A stretch of 9,076 nucleotides of DNA, from contig CALMOL010000385.1 in NCBI GenBank assembly GCA_937871685.1, positions 7,805-16,880 of the forward strand, in the 5' to 3' direction. The notes beneath the pieces were generated by a model. It saw only the letters and a list, made by a program, of their open reading frames with translations, was not told the origin of the DNA and did not search any database. The first letter of the stretch is position 1; every line of letters begins with the position of its first letter. The stretch is from an uncultured Verrucomicrobiota bacterium. GTDB lineage: Bacteria > Verrucomicrobiota > Verrucomicrobiia > Chthoniobacterales > SZAS-18. The position numbers were made by a program, and so were the translations under genes. Below, in pieces: positions 1-4,975 of the stretch.

Positions 1-83
1 GGCGGTCCCAGTAGCGGCCACGCTGGGTAAAAGTGGGGGCGCGCCTTATCCGCGAAGCCTGTCGTGCGCTCGTGAAGTCGGCG

Positions 84-809
84 TCAGCGCCGGCTCGGCG
101 GCGGCTTCGCGGTAGGCGGAGGAGGTTGCTTTCCTTCGATGCGCTCGGCCACGTAGATGTAGTGTGCGGCGCGCTTGGCGCGCGGATGGGCCTTGGAGGC
201 GACTTCGGAAACCTTGAACCCAGCGCGTTCGAGATGCCGCTGGAAGAAGGGCTCCCGCACGGCGGACCAGAATGCCGCCCGCCCGCCCGGCCGAAGCGAT
301 TGGCGCAGAAGCTCGAAGCCGGCTCGCTTGTAGAGGCGGGCGTTCTGCGGCTGCACCATGGAGGTAGGCCCGTTGTCGACGTCAAGCAGGATGGCGTCGT
401 AGGATTCCCCTTGGGCATCGCGGATGCACTCGACAACGTCGGCCACGAGCACGCGGACCCGCGGATCGTTGAGCAGGGGGCCGTTCAGATCGCCAAGGAA
501 TTCGCGGTTCCAGGCCACGACTTCGGGCAGCAGCTCTGCGACCTCGACGTGCCATTTGGGTCCCGCGAGTTCCAGGACGCGCTTGAGGCTGAAGCCGAGC
601 CCCAGGCCGCCGATGAGAACCTTTCGCGCGGCAGCGCCGCCGGGAAACGCGCAGGCGAGATCCGCCAGGACAAGTTCCGACGTGGTGGACGTCGAACTCA
701 TGAGCTGCTTGCCGTCTTGCTTGAGGAAATATTCGCCGTCGTGCCGGTGCAGCGAGAAGCGCGAGCCGTTCGGGGTGCGGGTTTCGGCGAGGTTCTCGAA
801 GGGCTTCAT
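84..809 (-). CDS. Spermidine-synthase-like SAM-dependent methyltransferase
   Basis: A 241-residue protein with the class I Rossmann fold of spermidine-synthase-like enzymes. The glycine-rich SAM (or decarboxylated SAM) loop is GGLGLG at residues 67-72, followed by VEVAELLPEVV (88-98), whose acidic residue would bind the ribose. The active-site region reads YDAILLDVDNGP (137-148), where polyamine synthases have an acidic catalytic patch. RPGGR (173-177) is the usual strand-6 turn. The N-terminal beta domain (1-60) matches the small oligomerisation domain of this family. It is shorter than typical SpeE (about 280-290 residues), and the gatekeeping loop is not clearly recognisable, so it may be a methyltransferase-like relative rather than a true polyamine synthase. 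The Pro-rich tail (about 228-241) looks disordered. The start at 809 has a sensible N-terminus. It lies 56 bp downstream of the ChaN-like gene on the same strand, probably in one operon. No substrate is assigned. Confidence 0.85.
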   Translation of the reverse strand: MKPFENLAETRTPNGSRFSLHRHDGEYFLKQDGKQLMSSTSTTSELVLADLACAFPGGAAARKVLIGGLGLGFSLKRVLELAGPKWHVEVAELLPEVVAWNREFLGDLNGPLLNDPRVRVLVADVVECIRDAQGESYDAILLDVDNGPTSMVQPQNARLYKRAGFELLRQSLRPGGRAAFWSAVREPFFQRHLERAGFKVSEVASKAHPRAKRAAHYIYVAERIEGKQPPPPTAKPPPSRR

Positions 810-865
810 GCGGGCACGCTGGTCGCGTGGCTCTCCACCATCTCTCGCTTCCCGTGGCTTGGGTG

Positions 866-1789
866 CTATTTCGCCTTCTCCGCGGGCGGCTCGGTCACGA
901 GCAGGTAGTCGCCGGGACGGCCGAAGGTGTGCAACTGGTCGTGGGTCACGCGCGCGTCGCGCATCTGCTTGCGGTCCGCCTCGGTGAGCTTCAGCTCGCC
1001 GCTTTGGGCGAGAATCACGATGCGGTCCTTCGTGCCGGGCGCGCGGTGCAGCACTCGCGCGGGCGTGCCCAGGCCGAAGCGCGCGTGGCCGGAGCCGCAG
1101 AGGACCACGACGGTGGGCGCCTCGGGCCGGGCGAGCGCGCCGGCGATGCGGTCGGCCATCGCCTCGTCGCGCGCAACCTGCGCCTCGAAGACCGGCCGCA
1201 GCTTGGCGGGATCGAAGGCCATGTGCACGGCGAGCTGGAGGTTCAGCAACGCCTCGTAAGGAGCATCATTCAATTCAATGTCAGGCGGCAGCGTGCCGCG
1301 GTCGGCGGCATCGAGAGATGCGAGGCCGCCGCGGCCGACCTTGCGGATGATTTCGGAGCGCGCGTTGAGGGCGAGCACCGGGATGCCGTGGTCGCGGGCG
1401 AGGGAAAGAATGGGGACGTAGTCGGCGTAGTTGCGCCAGCGCTTGGCCCAATCGCTCGCCTGGGCGAGGCCCTCGCCGTCGAGTTCCTTCTTGTTGAAGC
1501 GATCAAGCGCGGGCTGCTGCTCGGCCTCGATCTGTTCCAGCGCGAGCACGAGCTTCTTTCCCTGCGCGGCGAGCGCCTCCAAGATCTCGCGCTGCGCGCG
1601 GTGGTGACGGGGAACGGTGTGCGTTTCGCCGAGGTAGATCACGCGCGCGCCGGCGAGGTCCTCCATCATGTCGGCGAAGGCGACTGGCTCGCCCGCCACG
1701 GCATCCACCCACAGGCTGGCGCGGGGCGGTTCCTCGGCGCGGAGGACCGCCGCGAGGAAAAGAAGAGGCAGGAGCAATCGGAGGATCAT
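866..1789 (-). CDS. ChaN-like haem-binding / TIKI-superfamily lipoprotein or exported protein
   Basis: A 307-residue exported protein of the ChaN / haem-binding uptake family (Cofac_haem_bdg, EreA/TIKI superfamily). Residues 1-18 form a hydrophobic signal peptide (MILRLLLPLLFLAAVLRA); no lipobox cysteine follows, so signal peptidase I export is more likely than a lipoprotein. The family hallmark YLGETH is at 52-57, followed by a His-rich stretch (H57, H62, H63). ALEQIE (83-88) is the second conserved strand, and the C-terminal GSGHARFG (232-239) supplies the conserved His and turn. An upstream ATG would add 36 residues before the signal peptide; the start at 1789 is preferred because it puts the signal peptide at the N-terminus. 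In Campylobacter the ChaN homologue binds haem; whether this one binds haem or cleaves peptides like TIKI cannot be told from sequence. It is probably cotranscribed with the downstream methyltransferase. Confidence 0.87.
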   Translation of the reverse strand: MILRLLLPLLFLAAVLRAEEPPRASLWVDAVAGEPVAFADMMEDLAGARVIYLGETHTVPRHHRAQREILEALAAQGKKLVLALEQIEAEQQPALDRFNKKELDGEGLAQASDWAKRWRNYADYVPILSLARDHGIPVLALNARSEIIRKVGRGGLASLDAADRGTLPPDIELNDAPYEALLNLQLAVHMAFDPAKLRPVFEAQVARDEAMADRIAGALARPEAPTVVVLCGSGHARFGLGTPARVLHRAPGTKDRIVILAQSGELKLTEADRKQMRDARVTHDQLHTFGRPGDYLLVTEPPAEKAK

Positions 1790-1860
1790 GGTCGGCCCAG
1801 AACAAACGCAGGAGGGCGGTGCTGGCATCCGCGATCGCTCACTCCGTCGTATCGAGCCGC

Positions 1861-1993
1861 GTTGTGGAGTGCGGTGGCTTGCCACCGCTCTCAACACGGC
1901 AGCGCCGCGGGCCGGACGGCGGAGCCCGGATCGGGTGAGCCGTTTTGGTCCGCGGCCGCGTTGAAAGCGGGAGCAAGCTCCCGCACTCCATAA
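1861..1993. repeat. Palindromic intergenic repeat, copy 1
   Basis: A roughly 130-bp element between the ChaN-like and ro60 genes. Its ends are inverted: TGGAGTGC at 1864-1871 against GCACTCCA at 1983-1990. Each arm contains its own palindrome, GCGGTGGCTTGCCACCGC on the left and GCGGGAGCAAGCTCCCGC on the right, and GTTGTGG/TCAACA-type sequence borders the arms. The GC-rich middle (about 1900-1965) encodes nothing evident. A second copy with better-conserved arms lies at 4976-5124. This is a REP/MITE-like non-autonomous repeat of a kind I remember as frequent in verrucomicrobial genomes. Confidence 0.8.
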
Positions 1994-2040
1994 AAACCTT
2001 CCGCAAGCCGCCGGGGAAAGCGGCAGCTTTCCCCGGCGGC
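1992..2040 (-). terminator. Probable Rho-independent terminator of ro60
   Basis: A perfect 15-bp inverted repeat, 2007-2021 against 2026-2040 with loop GGCA, begins 17 nt past the ro60 stop codon. Reading on the minus strand it is followed by GGAAGG and then a run of five T (about 1992-1996). The T tract starts about ten bases after the stem, so it is not a textbook terminator. The very stable stem and its position still make 3'-end formation or stabilisation of the ro60 transcript the best explanation. Confidence 0.6.
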
Positions 2041-2056
2041 GGGGTGAGGGAGGCGC

Positions 2057-3483
2057 TCACGGCTCGATGGCCTCGATCTGGCGGAGGAAGGCCGCTTGGT
2101 CGGAGTCGAGGTGCTTGAGCGTTTCCAGGGTTTTGTCCGAGAAGCCCGCGAGGCAGAACACGTCGCGCTGCGGGAATTGCAGCGTGCCGTAGCCAGCGAG
2201 GTCGAAGGAAAAGACCTTCGGCTCGGCGCCGACTTTCTTCTTCCACGCCTCGAAGTCTGCGACGGGCGCGGTCTGACCGATCCAGCCCTGCATGTAGGAC
2301 AGAATGATCACGCGGTCGTAGGCGCGGCGGGCGCGCTGGAAGATCGCGTGGAAGTTCGTGCCGCCGGCCTCGCACTGCTTCTCGAGCCACGCGGCCGCGG
2401 TGAGCGTGGTGTCGCGCGGGTTGACCGACACGTATTGCGCGTCGTTCGAGAAGAGCATCACGTCGGCGTCGTTCGCCTTGGCGGGCGTGGCGGTGAAAAG
2501 CGCGCCGATCTTGATCGGGCGGCCCATCATGGAGCCGGATCCGTCGAGGGCCACGAGGGTCTTGCCCTCGAAGCGCGGCACGTTGGCCAGCGAGACGTCC
2601 ACCGCGTCCGAGAGAGCCGCGAGCACGCGGCCCGCGCTCGGCAGGCCGGAGCTTTGCATGGCCTCCAGCGCGGTGGTGAAACGGAAGGGCATCACCAGCG
2701 ACTTGGCGATCAGTTGCTTGTCGGTCAGCAAGGCGATAGCCGCGTCAGTCAGTTCCGGCGCGGCGAGGAGGATGTTCCGCGGGTTCCGCAGGAGGGCGAA
2801 GTAGCCGATCTTGCGGGGCGCGAGGAGCTTGGCCCACACGTCCTTTTTCAACTCCGCCAGCTCAAGGTCGCTCTCGGCGGCGCCGGCCTGGGTGAGCCTG
2901 GTTTCCTAGGTTTCCGCGGGGGCCAGCGTGCCGTTGACGAGCTTGCGCAGCGCCTCGGTGTGGGGCGGATGCAGCAGGTTCACGCGTCCACGGGGGTGAT
3001 CTCGGCGCGCGTGCGGCGATACTTTGCGAGCTGGTATTCGTCGAAGCGCGCGAGCGCGGCGCTGAGGCCCCTCTTCAGCGAGTTGGGAATCGGGCGGCCG
3101 TGCGCGGCCAGGTAGCACGCGAGGATCTCCAGCGCGTCGTCGGGACGGTGCACAACGCGGTCGTAGAACTTCGCGGTCCACGCCTGGCCCTTCACGGAAT
3201 GAGCCAGCTCGCTGGCCACGAGGTGCGTGACGGAGCGCAGGCCGGCTTCCTTGCGCGCGTAGAGCGCGGCCTTCGCGGCGAACTTCTTGTCGGAGAGTTC
3301 GCTCACGAGCTGCTTGATCCGGCCGGCGGTCGTGCCGCCGGAGCGGTAGGCTTGGTCGCCGAGCGTGGAGGTGAGCAGCAGCGAGGCCAGCTCGAGCTTG
3401 GGCGTCTCGACGAACGCATCGCCGCCGGCGAGGTTGGTCGTCTGGGCGCGCGGGCGCTTGGAATTGAGGAAGTTGAACTTCAT
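2057..3483 (-). pseudogene. rsr: Ro60 (TROVE + vWA domain) RNA-binding protein, disrupted by frameshift and TAG
   Basis: A bacterial orthologue of the ring-shaped Ro60/Rsr protein, which binds Y RNA and the ends of misfolded noncoding RNAs. Reading begins at ATG 3483 (MKFNFLNSKRPRAQTTNLAGG, trimmed here) and runs 167 residues through TROVE HEAT-repeat sequence, including DKKFAAKAALYARKE (65-79) and LVASELAHSVKG (88-99). It then ends at a TGA at 2980-2982. Restoring one base near 2985 (GCG-TG to GCG-GTG) continues smoothly as DAVNLLHPPHTEALRKLVNG, the expected TROVE segment. This frame hits TAG at 2906-2908, where the family usually has Trp in a TW-E-x-R/K-L-T context, so one G-to-A change explains it. 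The remaining frame gives the C-terminal vWA domain with MIDAS DGSGS (about residues 314-318 of a repaired 475-residue protein) and GGTNF. The third MIDAS region reads LSYMQGW, where Asp is common. Codon use stays coding-like throughout, so decay is recent or the lesions are assembly errors. No strong ribosome binding site is visible. Confidence 0.85.
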
Positions 3484-3611
3484 CGGGGTTGGGGGTGCGC
3501 GAGGAGGAAGGGCCAGCCTTGCATTCCGGCAAGGGGTCGGCGTCACTGCCTCGCAGTGGTGGGTTGAAACGCGACGGTGGCGAGGGCCACGGCCGCGGGA
3601 AAGGAGTCCGC
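3484..3611 (-). other. ro60 leader with an orphan GGCAGTGA repeat block
   Basis: This 128-bp stretch joins the tRNA-like array to the ro60 start codon. It contains a fifth copy of the GGCAGTGA block (3550-3543), preceded by a small inverted repeat (CACTGC-GA-GGCAGTG, about 3544-3558). Unlike the four upstream modules, no complementary 3' partner strand was found. No clear promoter is visible, consistent with, but not proving, read-through from the array into ro60. The bases directly before the ATG are C-rich and lack a good Shine-Dalgarno sequence. Confidence 0.4.
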
Positions 3612-3742
3612 GGAGAACATCAGACGGGCCTCTCACACCCCGCGTCGGAAATCGAACCCGCTGCCGTAGCTGGCACTCCGCTCAGGAGCGCGCCGAATAG
3701 TTGTGAACTGGGGCATGGCGAAGAACGCCCGTCTTCACTGCC
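3612..3742 (-). ncRNA. Stem-closed repeat module 4, with a tRNA-like interior
   Basis: This is the ro60-proximal copy of a structured module. It opens with GGCAGTGA (3742-3735) and then stem strand AGACGGGC (3734-3727), which is fully complementary to GCCCGTCT (3629-3622). It closes with GTTCTCC (3618-3612). As in the other copies, a CTTCG block follows the first stem strand. The interior carries a T-arm-like segment GCGGGTTCGATTTCC (about 3663-3648). Flanking it is an acceptor-like pair, TCACAAC (about 3706-3700) with GGTGTGA (about 3639-3633), 6 of 7 pairs. Small hairpins lie between, including TGCC-AGCTAC-GGCA. The tRNA-like part is degenerate and no anticodon can be assigned with confidence. 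Confidence 0.55.
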
Positions 3743-3756
3743 GCGAAGAAGAATGG

Positions 3757-3819
3757 GGAGAAACGGCGGACAGAGTAGATTGGTCTCGTGTGCAACGAAG
3801 GAACTCCATCCTCACTGCC
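3757..3819 (-). ncRNA. Stem-closed repeat module 3, the minimal copy
   Basis: The shortest copy, with only about 28 nt between the stem strands, so it shows the module's core. The order is GGCAGTGA (3819-3812), stem GGATGGAG (3811-3804), TTCCTTCG, a small hairpin, stem CTCTGTCC (3775-3768), then GTTTCTCC (3764-3757). The stem pairs at all eight positions, two as G-T. The hairpin can be drawn with a 7-nt loop TTGCACA on a four-pair stem, resembling an anticodon loop with GCA (Cys). No D-arm or T-arm is present, so this is not a tRNA. Exactly 14 nt separate it from module 2 and 14 nt from module 4. Confidence 0.55.
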
Positions 3820-3833
3820 CCAAAGGGATTCGA

Positions 3834-3979
3834 GGAGAAAACTAACCTGAGGAATGGCACGGCGCGTTTCCACGCCGCGCCAACTGCTCTATCCCCTGCG
3901 CTACCGCCCGATGGTCGGGCGGGCCGGAATCGAACCGGCGACCGTTCGTTCTAAGCGAAGTAACCCCGGTCTCACTGCC
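3834..3979 (-). ncRNA. Stem-closed repeat module 2, carrying split tRNA halves
   Basis: The order is GGCAGTGA (3979-3972), stem GACCGGGG (3971-3964), TTACTTCG, an interior of about 110 nt, the partner strand CTCAGGTT (3851-3844) and TTTTCTCC ending at 3834. Seven of eight stem positions pair, with two wobbles and one G-A mismatch. The interior contains two adjacent tRNA halves in reversed order (see the entry at 3860-3960) followed by a strong 9-bp hairpin (3853-3880). The linker to module 1 holds a terminator-like hairpin. Confidence 0.55.
3860..3960 (-). tRNA. Apparently circularly permuted tRNA: 3' half before 5' half
   Basis: The first half (3960-3912) has an anticodon-like hairpin, TTCG-CTTAGAA-CGAA, giving TAG (Leu). 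After it come variable bases GGTC, a perfect T-stem GCCGG/CCGGC with canonical loop TTCGATT, the 3' acceptor strand CCGCCCG (3922-3916), discriminator A and encoded CCA. No 5' acceptor or D-arm precedes it. One base after the CCA comes CGGGCGG (3910-3904), complementary to that acceptor at all seven positions. It is followed by T8, A9, a D-arm GCGC-AGGGGATA-GAGC and A-GTTGG. This second half has no T-arm after it. GTTGG can pair with CGAAC of the first half at four of five positions. The two halves therefore complete each other only in permuted order. The alternatives are two separate decayed tRNAs or a rearrangement. The 5' half may run on into the hairpin at 3853-3880. Confidence 0.5.
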
Positions 3980-3982
3980 TCG

Positions 3983-4007
3983 AAAAAGATGGCGCGCCGG
4001 GCGCGCC
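3983..4007 (-). terminator. Terminator-like hairpin in the linker between modules 1 and 2
   Basis: On the minus strand GGCGCGC (4007-4001) and GCGCGCC (3997-3991) form a 7-bp GC stem with a 3-nt loop, followed by ATC and five T (3987-3983). It occupies about 25 nt of extra sequence in a linker that is 14 nt long elsewhere in the array, so it looks inserted. If active, it would limit transcription from the array into ro60. Confidence 0.55.
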
Positions 4008-4018
4008 GAAGGGATTGC

Positions 4019-4141
4019 GGAGAAAACCGACCAGAGGTCTGATCCACGGCTTGCGCCGCTTCTCAGCGGGAGTCGAATCCGCAACAACGCCCATGGGGCG
4101 TGCTCTGCCAGGGAGTGCGAAGGAACTCCGGTCTCACTGCC
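4019..4141 (-). ncRNA. Stem-closed repeat module 1, carrying a degenerate tRNA
   Basis: The order is GGCAGTGA (4141-4134), stem GACCGGAG (4133-4126), TTCCTTCG, an interior of about 90 nt, stem CTCTGGTC (4036-4029) and GGTTTTCTCC ending at 4019. All eight stem positions pair, one as G-T. The interior holds a degenerate tRNA-like fold listed separately. This copy and module 2 share the stem's first five bases, while modules 3 and 4 use different but still complementary sequences. Confidence 0.55.
4058..4122 (-). tRNA. Degenerate tRNA-like element, CAT anticodon
   Basis: A shortened cloverleaf of about 64 nt inside module 1. Acceptor strands CTTCGCA and TGAGAAG pair at six of seven positions. 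The D-arm is cut to CTC-CCTGGCA-GAG. The anticodon arm ACGC-CCCATGG-GCGT gives CAT but has C at position 33 instead of the near-invariant T. The T-arm is GCGGA-TTCGACT-CCCGC, with the conserved G53-C61 pair lost to A-C. No CCA is encoded and the variable region is three bases. It is unlikely to work in translation, and its 5' end overlaps the CTTCG block shared by the modules. Confidence 0.4.
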
Positions 4142-4202
4142 GCAAATCGGATGACCCCGCCGGCCGGCGCCATGCGCCTGCCACGGTGGGTTCGGAGGGG
4201 GT

Positions 4203-4276
4203 TAGTCGCGGCGGGATTCGAACCCGCACCGTCGGCGTTCTCGACGCCGTGCCTCTACCGATTGGACCACGCAACC
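4203..4276 (-). tRNA. tRNA-like, GAG anticodon (Leu) on a short-variable-loop body
   Basis: A nearly complete cloverleaf. Acceptor GGTTGCG pairs with CGCGACT (two G-T wobbles), with T8 present. The D-loop AATCGGTA keeps the GG pair. The anticodon stem CGGCG/CGCCG is perfect, with loop TCGAGAA (C instead of T at 33). The variable region ACGGT is five bases. The T-stem GCGGG/CCCGC is perfect with canonical loop TTCGAAT. The discriminator is A and no CCA is encoded. Bacterial tRNA-Leu normally has a long variable arm, so this Leu anticodon sits on the wrong class of body. It belongs to the canonical-elbow subgroup of the array and resembles the CAG element at 4375-4449 in its D-arm and variable loop. 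Confidence 0.75.
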
Positions 4277-4286
4277 ATTAGAAAAC

Positions 4287-4362
4287 TGGCACCCGCGGCG
4301 GGGCTCAAACCCGCTAGGACCAGCTTGAAAGGCCGGGTGCTCGATGCTTTGCATTCGCGGGC
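4287..4362 (-). tRNA. tRNA-Glu-like (TTC anticodon), encoded CCA, altered elbow
   Basis: A full 76-nt cloverleaf ending in an encoded CCA. Acceptor GCCCGCG/CGCGGGT is fully paired with a G1-T72 wobble, and the discriminator is G. Position 8 is A instead of T. The D-stem is TGC/GCA around loop AAAGCATCGA, which lacks the GG needed for the elbow. The anticodon stem CCGGC/GCTGG carries loop CTTTCAA, anticodon TTC (Glu). The T-stem GCGGG/CCCGC is perfect but the loop is TTTGAGC, with the invariant C56 changed to T. All helices are kept while tertiary-contact residues are lost. It is followed by a TTTTCT spacer and then the GAG element ten bases on. Confidence 0.75.
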
Positions 4363-4374
4363 AGGGAGAAATAG

Positions 4375-4449
4375 TCCCGGCGGCAGGATTCAACCTGCAC
4401 CGTCTTCGTTCTGAGCGGAACGCCTCTACCAATTGGGACTTACGCCGGG
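4375..4449 (-). tRNA. tRNA-like, CAG anticodon (Leu), six-base T-loop
   Basis: Acceptor CCCGGCG/CGCCGGG is a perfect 7-bp stem; T8 and A9 follow. The D-arm GTCCC-AATTGGTA-GAGGC keeps the GG dinucleotide. The anticodon arm TTCCG-CTCAGAA-CGAAG has one mismatch and gives CAG (Leu). The variable region is the short ACGGT. The T-stem GCAGG/CCTGC is perfect, but the loop is TTGAAT, six bases, as if C56 were deleted. Discriminator A; no CCA encoded. As with the neighbouring GAG element, a Leu anticodon occurs without the long variable arm of bacterial tRNA-Leu. Confidence 0.7.
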
Positions 4450-4470
4450 ATGAAAGGGGAAAAGGATGTT

Positions 4471-4517
4471 GGAGGCTGATCGGGCCGCGCCGCCTGGACG
4501 CGGCCGGATCGACCTCC
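4471..4517 (-). other. Large hairpin between tRNA-like elements
   Basis: The arms starting GGAGGTCGATCCGG and ending CCCGATCAGCCTCC fold into a roughly 19-bp stem with small internal mismatches and a short loop (about 4492-4499). On the minus strand it is followed by a pyrimidine-rich tract with TTTT (about 4464-4461), so it could act as a weak terminator, attenuator or processing site. It has no tRNA features. The spacing from the TCG element is only a few bases. Confidence 0.5.
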
Positions 4518-4523
4518 AGAAAA

Positions 4524-4600
4524 GGGAGCTCCCGGCAGGAGTTGCACCTGCGACCCGCCGGTTCGAAGCCGGCCGCTCTGGTCTGCTGAGCTACGGGAGC
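4524..4600 (-). tRNA. tRNA-Arg-like (TCG anticodon), altered elbow
   Basis: All four helices pair perfectly: acceptor GCTCCCG/CGGGAGC, D-stem GCTC/GAGC, anticodon stem GCCGG/CCGGC and T-stem GCAGG/CCTGC. T8 and A9 are present. The loop CTTCGAA gives TCG (Arg). The D-loop AGCAGACCA has GA where GG is expected, and the T-loop TGCAACT has G at position 55 and A at 57 in place of canonical TTCGA. The 3' tail reads T-CCC instead of N-CCA. The 5' half closely resembles bacterial tRNA-Arg (GTAGCTCAGC). A TTTT run follows the tail. Confidence 0.8.
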
Positions 4601-4639
4601 TTTGCGGGCGCGCGTGCCTCGCCGGCGCGCCTCGGAATG

Positions 4640-4714
4640 TGGGGTGACCGCCGGGACTCGCACCTGGATCGCCTGGTTCACAGCCAAGCGCTCTGACTCT
4701 TGAGCTACGGCCAC
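4640..4714 (-). tRNA. tRNA-His-like (GTG anticodon), encoded CCA, altered elbow
   Basis: Acceptor GTGGCCG/CGGTCAC is fully paired (one wobble), with discriminator C73 and encoded CCA, as in bacterial tRNA-His. The base before position 1 is T, so the G-1 that pairs with C73 in normal tRNA-His is not encoded. The D-stem GCTC/GAGC is perfect around AAGAGTCA, which lacks GG. The anticodon arm CTTGG-CTGTGAA-CCAGG gives GTG. The T-stem has one A-C mismatch and the loop is TGCGAGT, with G55 instead of T55. Recognition by HisRS would be expected to be poor without G-1. Confidence 0.78.
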
Positions 4715-4735
4715 AACGGTTTCCGTGTGGGAAAG

Positions 4736-4812
4736 TGGCGCCCCCGTGAGGATTCGCACCTCAAGCCTCCACCGTCGCAGGGTGGCGTGCAGTTCTCTTA
4801 CACTTCGGGGGC
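4736..4812 (-). tRNA. tRNA-Arg-like (GCG anticodon), encoded CCA, altered elbow
   Basis: A 77-nt cloverleaf with perfect acceptor (GCCCCCG/CGGGGGC), anticodon (CCACC/GGTGG) and T (TGAGG/CCTCA) stems, discriminator G and encoded CCA. The anticodon loop CTGCGAC gives GCG (Arg). Position 8 is A instead of T. The D-arm is reduced to GTG/CAC around an 11-base loop without GG. The T-loop is TGCGAAT, with G55 replacing the near-universal T55. It begins only three bases (TTT) after the CCA of the GAA element, so the two must be cut from a common transcript. Confidence 0.8.
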
Positions 4813-4815
4813 AAA

Positions 4816-4890
4816 TGGTGGCTGCGGCCGGAATTGCACCGGTGTCCTCCCGGCTTCAACGGGATGCTATGCTGCTTCAGCTACGCAGCC
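4816..4890 (-). tRNA. tRNA-Phe-like (GAA anticodon), encoded CCA, altered elbow
   Basis: Acceptor GGCTGCG/CGCAGCC pairs perfectly, with discriminator A and encoded CCA. T8 and A9 are present. The D-stem GCTG/TAGC pairs around AAGCAGCA, in which the GG dinucleotide is lost. The anticodon arm TCCCG-TTGAAGC-CGGGA is perfect and gives GAA (Phe), but position 37 is G instead of A. The T-stem pairs at four of five positions and the loop TGCAATT has G55 and A57. It is the best-formed member of the altered-elbow group. Confidence 0.82.
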
Positions 4891-4900
4891 GAAAAGGGAC

Positions 4901-4965
4901 CTCCTGACGCCGCGCCCGTCGTGGGACGGAGCCGCGGAGGAGAAACGGCCTCGAATCCGGCGCGC
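4901..4965 (-). other. T-arm-like remnant and three-part hairpin
   Basis: GGATTCGAGG (about 4958-4949) resembles a decayed T-arm and is followed by GTTTCTCC, the block that ends the repeat modules. Next comes a hairpin built of three nested stems: CTCCT/AGGAG (4942-4938 with 4905-4901), CCGCG/CGCGG (4937-4933 with 4914-4910) and CCGTC/GACGG (4929-4925 with 4920-4916). On the minus strand it is followed by GTCCCTTTTC just before the GAA tRNA-like element. The upstream part of this unit was probably displaced by the palindromic repeat at 4976-5124. Confidence 0.4.
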
Positions 4966-4975
4966 GGGAGCGCGC

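Noticed and set aside
33..1993. Long plus-strand open frames at 33-908 and 827-1993
   Set aside because: They lie antisense to the methyltransferase and ChaN-like genes, have no domain character and arise from high GC content.
2096..3115. Long plus-strand open frame opposite ro60
   Set aside because: It is antisense to clear TROVE/vWA coding sequence and shows no recognisable domain.
3940..3965. Amber-suppressor tRNA (CTA anticodon) that could read the TAG in ro60
   Set aside because: CTA appears only when the loop is read on the plus strand, whereas the T-arm, acceptor and CCA of this element are on the minus strand, where the anticodon is TAG.
3612..4141. Known riboswitch (glycine or cobalamin) or integron attC sites on the plus strand
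   Set aside because: TCACTGCC and CGAAGGAAC only loosely recall those consensus boxes; the required core motifs (for example GCCACTG, or RYYYAAC/GTTRRRY pairs) are absent.
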